From Streptomyces shenzhenensis (GTDB lineage: Bacteria > Actinomycetota > Actinomycetes > Streptomycetales > Streptomycetaceae), in contig NZ_PENI01000021.1 in NCBI RefSeq assembly GCF_003688995.1, positions 62,001 through 126,000 of the forward strand: a DNA stretch of 64,000 bases, given 5' to 3'. Numbering within the stretch: position 1 is the stretch's first letter; the number at the start of each line of letters is the position of its first letter. The position numbers and the translations under genes are program-made. Under the pieces are notes generated by a model. That model was not told the origin of the DNA and made no database searches. It saw only the letters and a list, made by a program, of their open reading frames with translations. Positions 7,726 to 16,250 of the stretch are shown piece after piece.

Positions 7726-9636
7726 TCAGTGGCAGCAGGCGTCGCCGTCGGCGCGGTGGGCCTTCGGCGCCGGCAGGTCCAGCGCGGGGTTGCGGTCGAA
7801 GAAGCCGTCCGGCTCCAGCCGCATACCGATCCGATGGGCGGGCATGATCGGCCACTCCTCCGGACGCGGGTCGTGGTGGACCCCGACGACCGGCCACAGC
7901 ACCAGCTCCGCGCCGTCCAGCGAGCGATCGGCCCGCTGCCATGCCTGGACGCCTTCCTCGCCGAGCGGAGCCTGGTTGGGGTACTCGCCGGCGATGAAGC
8001 GCTCACTGGCGTCGTACGCGGTGGCCCACAACTGCTTCGCGACGAAGGGCGCCTTCCGCTCCGCGATGCTGCCGGGGCGCGCGAACAGGCGGGCCGTGTT
8101 GGGGAGGGTCAGTCGGTAGGCGGTCCGATCGCCGTACCGGTTGGTGCGGGTGGTGCCCTCGACGAGCCAGTGGACCGCGCGCGACGGGTCCGTGGTGCGA
8201 GCGGCCTCGCGTTCGGTGGGAATCAGGGTCCGCACCATCTTGCAGGCGTTGCCGTAGGGATTGAGGCGCTCGTCCTCTTCGACCTCGGCGTGCACCTCGT
8301 ACAGGCGGTTGACCGCTCCGTCGACCGCCATGTCGAGACGCAGGCCGAAGTAGTGCTGGTGGTTGGGCGCCTGGACATTGGGGCTGACCATCCGCCCGTA
8401 GGACGGAGTCCGGCCGTCGTCGATGCCCGAGACGGACAGGATGCCGGTCAGCTTGATCTCCAGGTCGATCATTCCGTCCTGGTAGAAGGACCAGTAGAAC
8501 CCGTAGTCGTAGTTGGCGACCGTGGCGAAGAAGGAGATCACCAGCCGGCGAGCACGGCGGACGTCGGCCTCGCCGGTGCGCGTGTTCACATGCTTCCAGA
8601 GAATGGAGTAGTCCTCCTCGTGCATGCAGATCGCGTTGGAGATCGTGCGGGCCTCACCGTGGCCGTTGAGGACGGCGGCATCGAAGTAGCGGATCTCCCC
8701 CAGGCAGTCACAGCCCAGTTCGAGCGAGGCGGTCAGCGGACCGGCGCCGTACTCGCCCCAGTCGAAGAAGTTCTTCCGGTACGCCGTCGGGTCCGGGTCC
8801 AGGTAGGGCACGTACATCTCATTGACGGAGGCTCGCTTCATCACCGGACGGACCTCGTCGCCGTCGTGGTGAACGACGTCGTACAGCACCAGGCCCTCCC
8901 GGTGGGTGAAGCCGACGCGGAACGACCAGTTCTGCCAGGTGACCAGCTGGCCCTCGATGGTGAAGCCCGGCCCCTCCGGCTGGATGATCTCCAGCGGCGC
9001 CACCTCGCGATCGGGTCCCCAGGTCCCCGACCGGTAGTTCCCTCCCTCGCCGGCCAGGGGGACGACGCCGTGGTCCTCGATGCGGACCACCTCCAGCGTC
9101 TCCAGGTCGATGATCGGCACCAGTCCCGCGACAGGTCGTGCGTAGCCGTTGTCGTCCGCCGTCTCGCGGTGCCAGACCGTGCCCCAGGAGAGCCGGCGCC
9201 CCTGCAGCTCCTCCGGCTCGAAGCCGGTGATCGACTCCGGGTCGACCCAGACGAGGGAGACGTCATCGATGCCGCGCTTCGCAAGGGCCGCCTGGAAGCC
9301 CTGGTCATCACGGCAGGCCTGCGCCACCATCCGCGCCTCTTCGCTGGAGACACCGGGACGACGGGCATCGACCGGTGTCCAGGAGGCGACCGAGGCCGCA
9401 CGATCGGTGCCGGCTGTCCAGGCCCCGACCTCCCAGGCCGCGTGCGCGTCAGGATTCATCACGACCAGGCGGACGGGCCGGCCCTGGCCTGGTGCGAGTG
9501 CCCGTGCCAGCCCCTCCTCCACGGCGATGCCCCAGAACCGCGGGCGCTCGCCGATCCGCGAGTCCGCGCGCACAAGGGCGACCACTTCGGCGATCTCGGC
9601 CTCGGTCAGCGGGTCGGTCCAGTGGTTGGTGCTCAT
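7726..9636 (-). CDS. Copper-containing primary-amine oxidase (TPQ)
   Basis: A 636-residue enzyme of normal family length. The topaquinone precursor is Tyr376 in TVANYDYGFYW, matching the N-Y-D/E signature. The catalytic base is Asp292 in FFDWGEYG. Copper ligands are the HQH pair (APNHQHYFGLRLD) and a later His near the C-terminus, where the FFDRNPALDLP ending is typical. It oxidises primary amines to aldehydes, releasing ammonia and hydrogen peroxide. No signal peptide is seen, so it is probably cytoplasmic. The aldehyde product fits the aldehyde dehydrogenase in the neighbouring unit. It lies 40 bp after the GGT-like gene. Confidence 0.94.
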   Translation of the reverse strand: MSTNHWTDPLTEAEIAEVVALVRADSRIGERPRFWGIAVEEGLARALAPGQGRPVRLVVMNPDAHAAWEVGAWTAGTDRAASVASWTPVDARRPGVSSEEARMVAQACRDDQGFQAALAKRGIDDVSLVWVDPESITGFEPEELQGRRLSWGTVWHRETADDNGYARPVAGLVPIIDLETLEVVRIEDHGVVPLAGEGGNYRSGTWGPDREVAPLEIIQPEGPGFTIEGQLVTWQNWSFRVGFTHREGLVLYDVVHHDGDEVRPVMKRASVNEMYVPYLDPDPTAYRKNFFDWGEYGAGPLTASLELGCDCLGEIRYFDAAVLNGHGEARTISNAICMHEEDYSILWKHVNTRTGEADVRRARRLVISFFATVANYDYGFYWSFYQDGMIDLEIKLTGILSVSGIDDGRTPSYGRMVSPNVQAPNHQHYFGLRLDMAVDGAVNRLYEVHAEVEEDERLNPYGNACKMVRTLIPTEREAARTTDPSRAVHWLVEGTTRTNRYGDRTAYRLTLPNTARLFARPGSIAERKAPFVAKQLWATAYDASERFIAGEYPNQAPLGEEGVQAWQRADRSLDGAELVLWPVVGVHHDPRPEEWPIMPAHRIGMRLEPDGFFDRNPALDLPAPKAHRADGDACCH

Positions 9637-9676
9637 CGTCCCTGCTTCCTGCTCTACGGGTGGATCGTTGCGGATG

Positions 9677-11203
9677 TCAGAAGCCGGCGACGACGCTCGC
9701 GCGGCCGTCGGCTCGGGGGTCGGTGGCGGCGCGCAGGTGCCCGTCCGCCGTGCGGACGGCGGCCTGCACATGCCCGGCCTCGTCGATGGGCCCCTCGGTC
9801 TCGACCACAGGGAGGCCGAGCTCGCCGGCGGCCGCCAGTGCGTGCGGGACACCGGGCTCGGCGAGGAGCACGGTCCGGTCGTACCCGAGATCGCGCGCGC
9901 CGACGACCCAGCGGGGCCTGGCAAGGACCTCTCCCGGAGCCATGCTGCCGGAGAGCAGCTCGCGCGCCACCTGCGCCAGGATCCACGCCTGGGCACGGCC
10001 ACCTTGACAACCCAGCGCGATCAGGCGGTCCGGCGACCAGGCGATCGCGGGACACAAGGTGTGGGGCGGTCTCGTGCCGGGGCGCAGGTAGCCGGGGCTG
10101 GCCGGGGCGGTACTGAAGGCAGCACCACGATTGTGCAGAACGATCCCGGTGCTCGGCTCGAGAAGTCCCGCGCCGAAGGTCTGGAACACGCTCTGGATCA
10201 GGCACACGGCCAGACCGTCGGAGTCGACGGCGCTGATCGCGACGGTGTCGCCCAGGGCCCGGCCCGCGGGCGGCGTACTGATCCCGTCCGCGAGCCGCAG
10301 CTCCACCATGGCGTCGACATCGACCGCGGTACCCCGAGGGTCGCCCAGCTCGCGATCGCGCACCTCGATCCCGCGCACACACGCCGTCACGAGCGGGTCG
10401 GCCTCCCGGCCGGCACGGTCGGGGTCCATCGCGGCGGGCAGGACCCCGAGAAGGAGCGCGCCCTGCGAAGGCGGCGGCGCAACCCACCACCGCCCGGCAC
10501 CGATCTCACGTTCGAGGGCCGGGACGATCTCAGGACGGTGAGCCGCGAGATCCTCTGCGGTGTGGTCGCCCCCGAGCGCCCGGAGGCCTGCTGCGAGGCG
10601 AGCGGCCACCGGCCCTCGGTAGAAGGCGTCCGGCTCAGCTGCCAGCTCCCGGAGCGTGGCGGCCAGTGCGGGCTGGCGCAGCGTGTCGCCCGCGGTGGCG
10701 ACATCGCCCCGCGCGGCGAAGACGCCGCGCAGTCCCGGATCGGCCAGAACGGCGTCGCGCTGCGCCTCGATGCCGCGTGCGAGCCCGGCCGAGACCTCGA
10801 TGCCGTCGTCCGCGACAGCGGCGGCCGTGTCGAGCGCGGCGCCGAGCGGGAGGAGCGCGCCCAGGTCCGCCAACGCGGTCCACCCACCGACGACGCCGGG
10901 GGTCGTCACCGTCCGGATCCCCCGGCGGGGCATCGGCGCCGCCGTCAACGCGCCGACGTCGAGGCCCGCGGGCTGTGCGCCGGCCGAGACCACCGCCGTG
11001 GCTCCGGCCTGTCCCGGGGCCCGCACCAGGGCGATGAGATCGCCGCCCAGGGCACACTGGTGCGGATACACCACGGTCAGGACCGTGGCGGCGGCGAGCG
11101 CGGCATCGACCGCGTTCCCGCCGCGCCGAACCGCGTCCTCCGCGGCGCCGACAGCCGCCGGATGCGGCGCGGCCACCGCGACCGAGCGGGCCACGCCGCT
11201 CAT
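9677..11203 (-). CDS. Gamma-glutamyltransferase-family Ntn hydrolase (first copy)
   Basis: A 508-residue protein with the GGT fold: an N-terminal helical half (GGNAVDAALAAATVLTVVYP) and a processing site where catalytic Thr320 begins GDTVAISAVD. Members self-cleave before this Thr and then hydrolyse gamma-glutamyl amides or related bonds (also cephalosporin acylase-type activities). No signal peptide is present, unlike classic periplasmic GGT, so it probably acts on an intracellular gamma-glutamylated or N-acylated intermediate. Its ATG overlaps the stop of the flavoprotein gene upstream (ATGA). A second family member lies at 22466-24184. Confidence 0.87.
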   Translation of the reverse strand: MSGVARSVAVAAPHPAAVGAAEDAVRRGGNAVDAALAAATVLTVVYPHQCALGGDLIALVRAPGQAGATAVVSAGAQPAGLDVGALTAAPMPRRGIRTVTTPGVVGGWTALADLGALLPLGAALDTAAAVADDGIEVSAGLARGIEAQRDAVLADPGLRGVFAARGDVATAGDTLRQPALAATLRELAAEPDAFYRGPVAARLAAGLRALGGDHTAEDLAAHRPEIVPALEREIGAGRWWVAPPPSQGALLLGVLPAAMDPDRAGREADPLVTACVRGIEVRDRELGDPRGTAVDVDAMVELRLADGISTPPAGRALGDTVAISAVDSDGLAVCLIQSVFQTFGAGLLEPSTGIVLHNRGAAFSTAPASPGYLRPGTRPPHTLCPAIAWSPDRLIALGCQGGRAQAWILAQVARELLSGSMAPGEVLARPRWVVGARDLGYDRTVLLAEPGVPHALAAAGELGLPVVETEGPIDEAGHVQAAVRTADGHLRAATDPRADGRASVVAGF

Positions 11204-12297
11204 CTCCGTACCCGTCTGCCGACGCCGATGAAGCTCAGATCCGCACGGTCCACGCCGGTGACGAGGTCCGCGACCGATTCGCCGACGGCCGGACCGAACT
11301 TGAAGCCATGGCCGGAGCAGGCCGCCGCCACGATCACCTCCGGCTCGGCGGGCAGCCGCCCGATCACGAACCGGCGGTCGGCCGTCATGGTGTAGAGACA
11401 GGAGGCTGCCTCGACGACGTCGGGGTCCACGCCAGGAACGTAGCCGGTCATCAACTCCACCAAGGCAGCGACCTCCGCCTCGGTCGGCGGCGCTGTGGGC
11501 TCCGCCGGGTCCCAGACCGGACCGGCATCCACGCCGGCCTTGAATCCGTTGCCGGCAGCATCAGGGATCCCGAAGACCAGGCCTTCGGGCCGGTCCACGG
11601 AGAAGGCGCCCAGAGCCGGTGGCACGGCGACGCTCTGCTCGGCGCGCAGGGTGACGGTCACGATGCGCCAGACCTCGAAGAGATCCGAAAGAGGCGTCAG
11701 GACCCGCCCGGCCCACGCGCCGACAGTCAGCACCAGGTGACGCGCTCGTACGACCCTGCGGTCGGTCGTGACCACGACTCCGCCGTCGCTCCTCGCCCAG
11801 GACAGCATCCGCTCGCCGAAGGAGAGCTCGGCGCCGGCGGCGCGCGCACCGGAGCGCGCGACCTCCACCGCCGCGGCGGCCTCCACGACGCCTGCCGAAG
11901 GGTCGTAGACGGCGCGGTAGCCGGCCGGGACCGCGAAGGACGGCATCAGCTCGCGCATCCGGCCCGGGTCCTCGACCGACTCACAGCCGGGGCCCTGGAG
12001 TTGAGACACTCCCTGGTGCGCGTAGAGCCCGCCCGTCGTTCGGATCAGGGTCTCGCCGCTCGCCTCGGACCAGCGCTCCCACCCGTCGAAGGCGCGGGCG
12101 ACGAAGTCGTTCCACACGGGGTTGGGGTAGGCCCGCCGGATCATCCGGGTCCGGCCGTGCGACGACCCGCGGTGGTGTCCCTCCTCGAACTGGTCGAGCC
12201 CGAGCACGCCGACCCCGCGACGCGCCAGCTCGAACGCGGCCGCGGAGCCGTGGATCCCGAGGCCGACGACGACGGCGTCCGCGTCCGGGCCCCTCAT
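11200..12297 (-). CDS. Sarcosine oxidase / N-methyltryptophan oxidase-like flavoenzyme
   Basis: A 365-residue DAO-family protein. The N-terminal FAD motif is VVVGLGIHGSAAAFELARRG, followed by the RGSSHGRTRMIRRAY segment typical of monomeric sarcosine oxidases. The CLYTMTADRRFVIG stretch near the C-terminus keeps the Cys that carries the covalent flavin in that group. It probably oxidises a secondary or N-methyl amine to amine plus aldehyde and peroxide. Both ends overlap neighbours by ATGA, so it is coupled to the PLP enzyme upstream and the GGT-like gene downstream. Confidence 0.88.
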   Translation of the reverse strand: MRGPDADAVVVGLGIHGSAAAFELARRGVGVLGLDQFEEGHHRGSSHGRTRMIRRAYPNPVWNDFVARAFDGWERWSEASGETLIRTTGGLYAHQGVSQLQGPGCESVEDPGRMRELMPSFAVPAGYRAVYDPSAGVVEAAAAVEVARSGARAAGAELSFGERMLSWARSDGGVVVTTDRRVVRARHLVLTVGAWAGRVLTPLSDLFEVWRIVTVTLRAEQSVAVPPALGAFSVDRPEGLVFGIPDAAGNGFKAGVDAGPVWDPAEPTAPPTEAEVAALVELMTGYVPGVDPDVVEAASCLYTMTADRRFVIGRLPAEPEVIVAAACSGHGFKFGPAVGESVADLVTGVDRADLSFIGVGRRVRR

Positions 12298-13550
12298 GCC
12301 CGTCCTCCGGCAAGGGCGCCGACGGCGTCGAGGAGTGCCCGCGTATCGCTGGAGTCGTTGTAGACGTGGACCGATGCGCGTACCACCGAAGCCACTCCGC
12401 GCAGCCCGAGGTCCCACTGGCCATGGCTGGCCGGCACCGACACGGTGCGGACCTTCATCGCCGCCAGCCGCCTGTTGGCGTCCTCAGCCGACAGACCGTC
12501 GACGGTGAAGGTCACGATGCCGGAGGCACAGGCCGCAGGATCCTGGACGGTCACCCCGCTCATGTTCGCGAGTTCATCACGGAGAGCCGCCGCCGTCGCG
12601 ATCAGGTAGCCCGCGGTGGCATCGATGCCGCGCGCGAGCAGCTCGTCCAGCGCCACTCCCAGTCCCAGCCGCGAGGCGACCGACGATTCGAAGGTCTCGA
12701 AGCGCCGGGCGGTCGCGGAGAGCTCCCAGTGGCGTACGTCGTTCCAGACCGCTCCCCGGACGTCCGGTGCCACCGGGGTCAGGTTCTCCAGCAGCGAGCG
12801 GCGGACGTAGGCGAAGCCGGTGCCGCGCGGCGCCCGGAGGAACTTCCGGCCCGTGGTCACCAACGCGTCGCAGCCGATCTCTGCGACGTGGACCGGCAGA
12901 TGACCGACCGACTGAGTGGCGTCCAGCAGATACAGCGCGCCGTACCGCCGGGCCAGGGCTCCGATCTCGGCGATCGGTTCCACGAGTCCGGACGAGGTCG
13001 GTACGTGCGCGACGCAGAGGACGTCGCTGCTGCCACGGCCGACGGCGAGCAGTTCCTCCAGTGCCCTCAGATCGAGGGCACCGTCCTCGCCGCTGGGGAC
13101 GATGTGCAGCTCCGCACCCGTCTCGGCACAGATGCTCAGCAGATGCAGAGCGTGGCTGACATAGGTGGAGCGGTTGACCAGGAAGCGGGTGCCGGTGCCG
13201 AACCGGAGGGCATCGACGATGACGCGCAGACCCGTGGTCGCACTGTCGACGAGGGCGATCTCCTCAGCCTCCGCGCCGATCAGACGGGCGGCGGAGACAT
13301 AGACGGCCTCGATGTCGTCCTTGCGGGCGGCCGATGCCTCGTATCCGCCCTCCTTCTCCTCCTGCCGCAGGTGCCTGATGACCGATTCGACGACTGTGCG
13401 GGTCGGCAACGCGGAGCCTGCGGAGTTGAGGTGGTGGGAGTACGTCGCGCCGATCGTCCGAGCTCGCTCGGCGGCCACGTCGACCGGCGCCAGAGCGGAG
13501 CCGACGACCCCGCGAGCCTCAGAAAGGTCGGTGTTCACCGAGAGATCCAC
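12294..13550 (-). CDS. Class V aminotransferase-fold PLP enzyme
   Basis: A 418-residue PLP protein of the cysteine desulfurase/isopenicillin epimerase-like class V fold. The Schiff-base Lys sits in ALVTTGRKFLRAPRGTGF and the cofactor Asp region in GALYLLDATQSVGHLP. It is the first gene of the five-gene minus-strand unit ending at 6672. The start is GTG at 13550; a GTG six codons further in is an alternative, as the ribosome site is weak. The paired GGATCC operator C begins 19 bp upstream. Activity could be transamination, racemisation or C-N/C-S lyase; the sequence does not decide. Confidence 0.85.
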   Translation of the reverse strand: MDLSVNTDLSEARGVVGSALAPVDVAAERARTIGATYSHHLNSAGSALPTRTVVESVIRHLRQEEKEGGYEASAARKDDIEAVYVSAARLIGAEAEEIALVDSATTGLRVIVDALRFGTGTRFLVNRSTYVSHALHLLSICAETGAELHIVPSGEDGALDLRALEELLAVGRGSSDVLCVAHVPTSSGLVEPIAEIGALARRYGALYLLDATQSVGHLPVHVAEIGCDALVTTGRKFLRAPRGTGFAYVRRSLLENLTPVAPDVRGAVWNDVRHWELSATARRFETFESSVASRLGLGVALDELLARGIDATAGYLIATAAALRDELANMSGVTVQDPAACASGIVTFTVDGLSAEDANRRLAAMKVRTVSVPASHGQWDLGLRGVASVVRASVHVYNDSSDTRALLDAVGALAGGRA

Positions 13551-13568
13551 GTCCTGTCCGTCCTAGTC

Positions 13569-13595
13569 GGATCCAATATCCGAATTAGTGGATCC
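13569..13595. promoter_or_regulatory. Paired GGATCC operator, site C
   Basis: Cores at 13569-13574 (in CGGATCCAATA) and 13590-13595 (in GTGGATCCACT), 21 bp apart. It begins 19 bp before the GTG of the class V PLP gene. A further GGATCG at 13604 may be a weak third half-site. Confidence 0.7.
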
Positions 13596-13632
13596 ACTGT
13601 AGCGGATCGCACCCCAGCGCCGCCATGACGCT

Positions 13633-13659
13633 GGATCCGTATTGACTGATTATGGATCC
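13633..13659. promoter_or_regulatory. Paired GGATCC operator, site D (mirror orientation)
   Basis: Cores at 13633-13638 and 13654-13659, again 21 bp apart. The flank ATGGATCCAAT is on the right core here, so the pair is inverted relative to sites A-C. It lies 38 bp beyond site C, in the gap between the aldehyde dehydrogenase stop and the PLP gene start, and may act as an auxiliary operator. Confidence 0.6.
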
Positions 13660-13756
13660 AATCATGTTGTGGGGTCATGCCCCGGGGGTGGTGGTCGGTG
13701 CGGATGATCCGAGGCGGCCACGCCTGCTGCCGGCAGTGCGCCTCAGGAGGGCCGGG

Positions 13757-15205
13757 TCAGAGGGCGACGACGACAGCCTTCGACTCGGTGTAGCCGAGCA
13801 ACGCCTCATCGCCCAGGTCCCGTCCGAGACCGCTGTCCTTCACACCCCCGAAGGAGAGTGCCGGGTCGAAGACGTTGTAGGTGTTCACCCATACGGTGCC
13901 GACCTCGAGCTGAGCCGCGACGCGATGCGCTCGGCCGAGATCACGAGTCCATATCCCGGCCGCAAGGCCGTAGGCGGAGTCGTTGGCGATCCGGACCGCG
14001 TCGGCGTCGTCCTCGAAGCCGAGCACACCGACGACCGGGCCGAAGATCTCTTCGCGTGCGATGAGCATGTCATTCGTGACGCCCCCGAAGACGGTCGGCT
14101 CCACGTAGAACCCGCTTCCCGCGGGCGTCCCGCCGCCGACCAGCAGGTCCGCGCCTTCCGTGCGTCCCTTCTCGATGTAGCCGAGGACCTGGTCGCGCTG
14201 CTCTGCCGAGATCAGCGGCCCGACGGAGACGCCACCGGCCAGCCCGTCCCCCATGGGCACCTTCCTGGCGGCGGCCACCAGGCGCTCGCTGAACTCGGGA
14301 AGGATCGCCTCCTGCACCAGCAACCGGCTTCCCGCGGTGCACATCTGCCCCGAATGACCGAAGGAGGCACGCATGGCGGTCGCGACCGCCGCGTCCAGAT
14401 CGGCATCCGCGAAGACGATGTTCGCGCTCTTCCCGCCGAGTTCGAGGGTCACCTTCTTGAACCGCTTCGCTGCCGCCGCTCCGACGACGCGGCCCACGGC
14501 GGTGCTGCCGGTGAAGGACACCTTCTGGACGCCCGGGTGTTCGACCAGCGCGGCGCCGACCCGGCCGTCGCCGGTCAGGACGTTGAAGACACCAGCGGGT
14601 ACGCCGGCCTCACGGATGAGCTCCGCGAGCCGCAGCATGGTCAGTGGAGTCTGCTCCGCAGGCTTGACGACGACCGAGCAGCCGGCTGCCAGCGCGGGCG
14701 CGATCTTGAAGGCACCCGTCATGATCGGGAAGTTCCACGGCAGGATCAGCGCCGCGACGCCGACCGGATCCAGGGTGGTGTAGACGTGATGCGAGCCGCC
14801 GTCGATGGGGATCGTGGTTCCCAGCAGACGGCTGGGCGCGCCGGCGAAGTGCCGGAAGGTGCGCGCCGCTGAGGCGGTGTCGGCGCGGGAGCGCTCGATC
14901 GGCTTGCCGTTGTCCCTGGTCTCGAGGACCGCGAGTTCCTCCAGCTCGCCCTCGATGAGGTCCGCGATGCGACTCAGGATCCTGGTCCGCTCAAGCGGCG
15001 CCAAGCCGGTCCATGCCCGGTCGGTCAAGGCCCGGCGCGCCGCGGCGACAGCGGCATCGACATCGGCCATGGACGCCTGCGGAACCCGGGTCAGCACCTC
15101 TTCGGTGGCAGGGTCGACGACGTCGAAGAGATCCTCACCCGGCCGCCAGGCGCCGTCGATGAACAGGGACTGGGAATCGGGAAGAGCGGGAAGGGCGTGT
15201 CGCAC
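13757..15205 (-). CDS. NAD(P)-dependent aldehyde dehydrogenase
   Basis: A 482-residue ALDH-superfamily enzyme of normal length. Visible motifs are PWNFPIMTGAFKIAPALAAG, FTGSTAVG, catalytic Glu in TLELGGKSAN, and catalytic Cys in GQMCTAGSR. It oxidises an aldehyde to the acid. Amine oxidase and sarcosine-oxidase-like products from the adjacent unit are plausible substrates. The GTG start at 15205 lies 37 bp after the phosphotriesterase-like gene. It is the last gene of the unit that begins with the ABC permease at 19039. Confidence 0.93.
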   Translation of the reverse strand: MRHALPALPDSQSLFIDGAWRPGEDLFDVVDPATEEVLTRVPQASMADVDAAVAAARRALTDRAWTGLAPLERTRILSRIADLIEGELEELAVLETRDNGKPIERSRADTASAARTFRHFAGAPSRLLGTTIPIDGGSHHVYTTLDPVGVAALILPWNFPIMTGAFKIAPALAAGCSVVVKPAEQTPLTMLRLAELIREAGVPAGVFNVLTGDGRVGAALVEHPGVQKVSFTGSTAVGRVVGAAAAKRFKKVTLELGGKSANIVFADADLDAAVATAMRASFGHSGQMCTAGSRLLVQEAILPEFSERLVAAARKVPMGDGLAGGVSVGPLISAEQRDQVLGYIEKGRTEGADLLVGGGTPAGSGFYVEPTVFGGVTNDMLIAREEIFGPVVGVLGFEDDADAVRIANDSAYGLAAGIWTRDLGRAHRVAAQLEVGTVWVNTYNVFDPALSFGGVKDSGLGRDLGDEALLGYTESKAVVVAL

Positions 15206-15242
15206 GGGCCGTCTCCGGGTGTCGAAGGGGTTCAGATGGGTC

Positions 15243-16250
15243 TCAGCGGCTGAGGAGCCGCAGGGGCTCCGAGGTCACCATGGCGTCGAGCAGGTCCTCG
15301 GGCACTCCGCGCCGCCCCAGTTCCGGAAGCACGCGGGCGGTGAGGTGGTCGTATCCGTAGCCGCCGTAGCGCCGCAACTGCGTCTTCGTCCAGGTGGACC
15401 CGCCCAGCACCAGCCGGGCGGTGGGCCGGCTCTCGACGAAACCGGTCAGGAAGTCGAGGCGCTGCAGGTCGGAGGCATTGCGCATCCTGCCCATGTGCTG
15501 CGACTCCGTGCCGAAGCACATCTCCAGGACCGCGCCGGTGTCGAGAAGGTCGTTCCAGTAGCCCGTATCGAGGTATTCATCGGCATTGGTCAGCAGGACG
15601 CGGTCGGCCGCGAGCCCGGCCCGGACCAGCTCGGCCACCACCTCGGGGCCGCACCTGCTCTCGTCGTCGAGCCGTACGCTGACGGTCGCGCCGGCGACCG
15701 CGGCCGCTGCCGCGGCTCCCCGCAGGCGGGCGCGCTCGATGCCCGGTACGTCCCCGGTGGTGCCCATGATGCCGATCGAAGCCGCGCGGAAGCCGACGCC
15801 GGGGATGTGGTCGACGAGGGCCGCCAGCAGGTGCTCGCGTACGTCGTCCTCGCTCAGCGCACGGGCCCATTCCGGCAGGACCGGTGTCACGTAGAAGCCG
15901 TAGGCGACCGCGACCTGGACGCCGCTGGCCCGCGCGACGGCCGGGAGCCCCGCGTGGCTCGGCCCGAGTCCGACGCTCGTGCACTCGAGCACCAGGTCGA
16001 CGCCGGCCGGCCCACCGGCCCGCGCGAGTTCCTCGACCGCCAGGTCGGGATCGTCGAGCCGAAGGTTGTCCGCCAGCGCCAGCGCGTTCCAGTTCAGGAA
16101 GCCGCGGTTGCCGGGACTCACCCGCTCCTCGGGCGGAGCGGGCTCGTTGCCCGGCCGGCTCAGGCCGGAGGCGTCACTGAGAAGGTGCTGATGGATGTTG
16201 ACGCGCCGGACGTCATCGGCCCGGATCGGGCCGAGCACGGTTTCGATCAT
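15243..16250 (-). CDS. Phosphotriesterase-fold protein with degraded metal site
   Basis: A 335-residue protein, the same length as the phosphotriesterase-family protein at 6672-7679. The first HxH (IHQHLLSD, 20/22) is kept, but the other ligands are changed: Met162 stands where the bridging Glu/Lys should be (IGIMGTTGD), Arg193 where the first barrel His should be (SVRLDDE), LTNADEYLD replaces the IGHTD motif, and GGSTWTK replaces the Asp loop. A normal binuclear centre is therefore unlikely; it may be mononuclear, a pseudoenzyme or a regulatory partner. The ATG overlaps the stop of the ABC ATPase gene (ATGA). Confidence 0.78.
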   Translation of the reverse strand: MIETVLGPIRADDVRRVNIHQHLLSDASGLSRPGNEPAPPEERVSPGNRGFLNWNALALADNLRLDDPDLAVEELARAGGPAGVDLVLECTSVGLGPSHAGLPAVARASGVQVAVAYGFYVTPVLPEWARALSEDDVREHLLAALVDHIPGVGFRAASIGIMGTTGDVPGIERARLRGAAAAAAVAGATVSVRLDDESRCGPEVVAELVRAGLAADRVLLTNADEYLDTGYWNDLLDTGAVLEMCFGTESQHMGRMRNASDLQRLDFLTGFVESRPTARLVLGGSTWTKTQLRRYGGYGYDHLTARVLPELGRRGVPEDLLDAMVTSEPLRLLSR

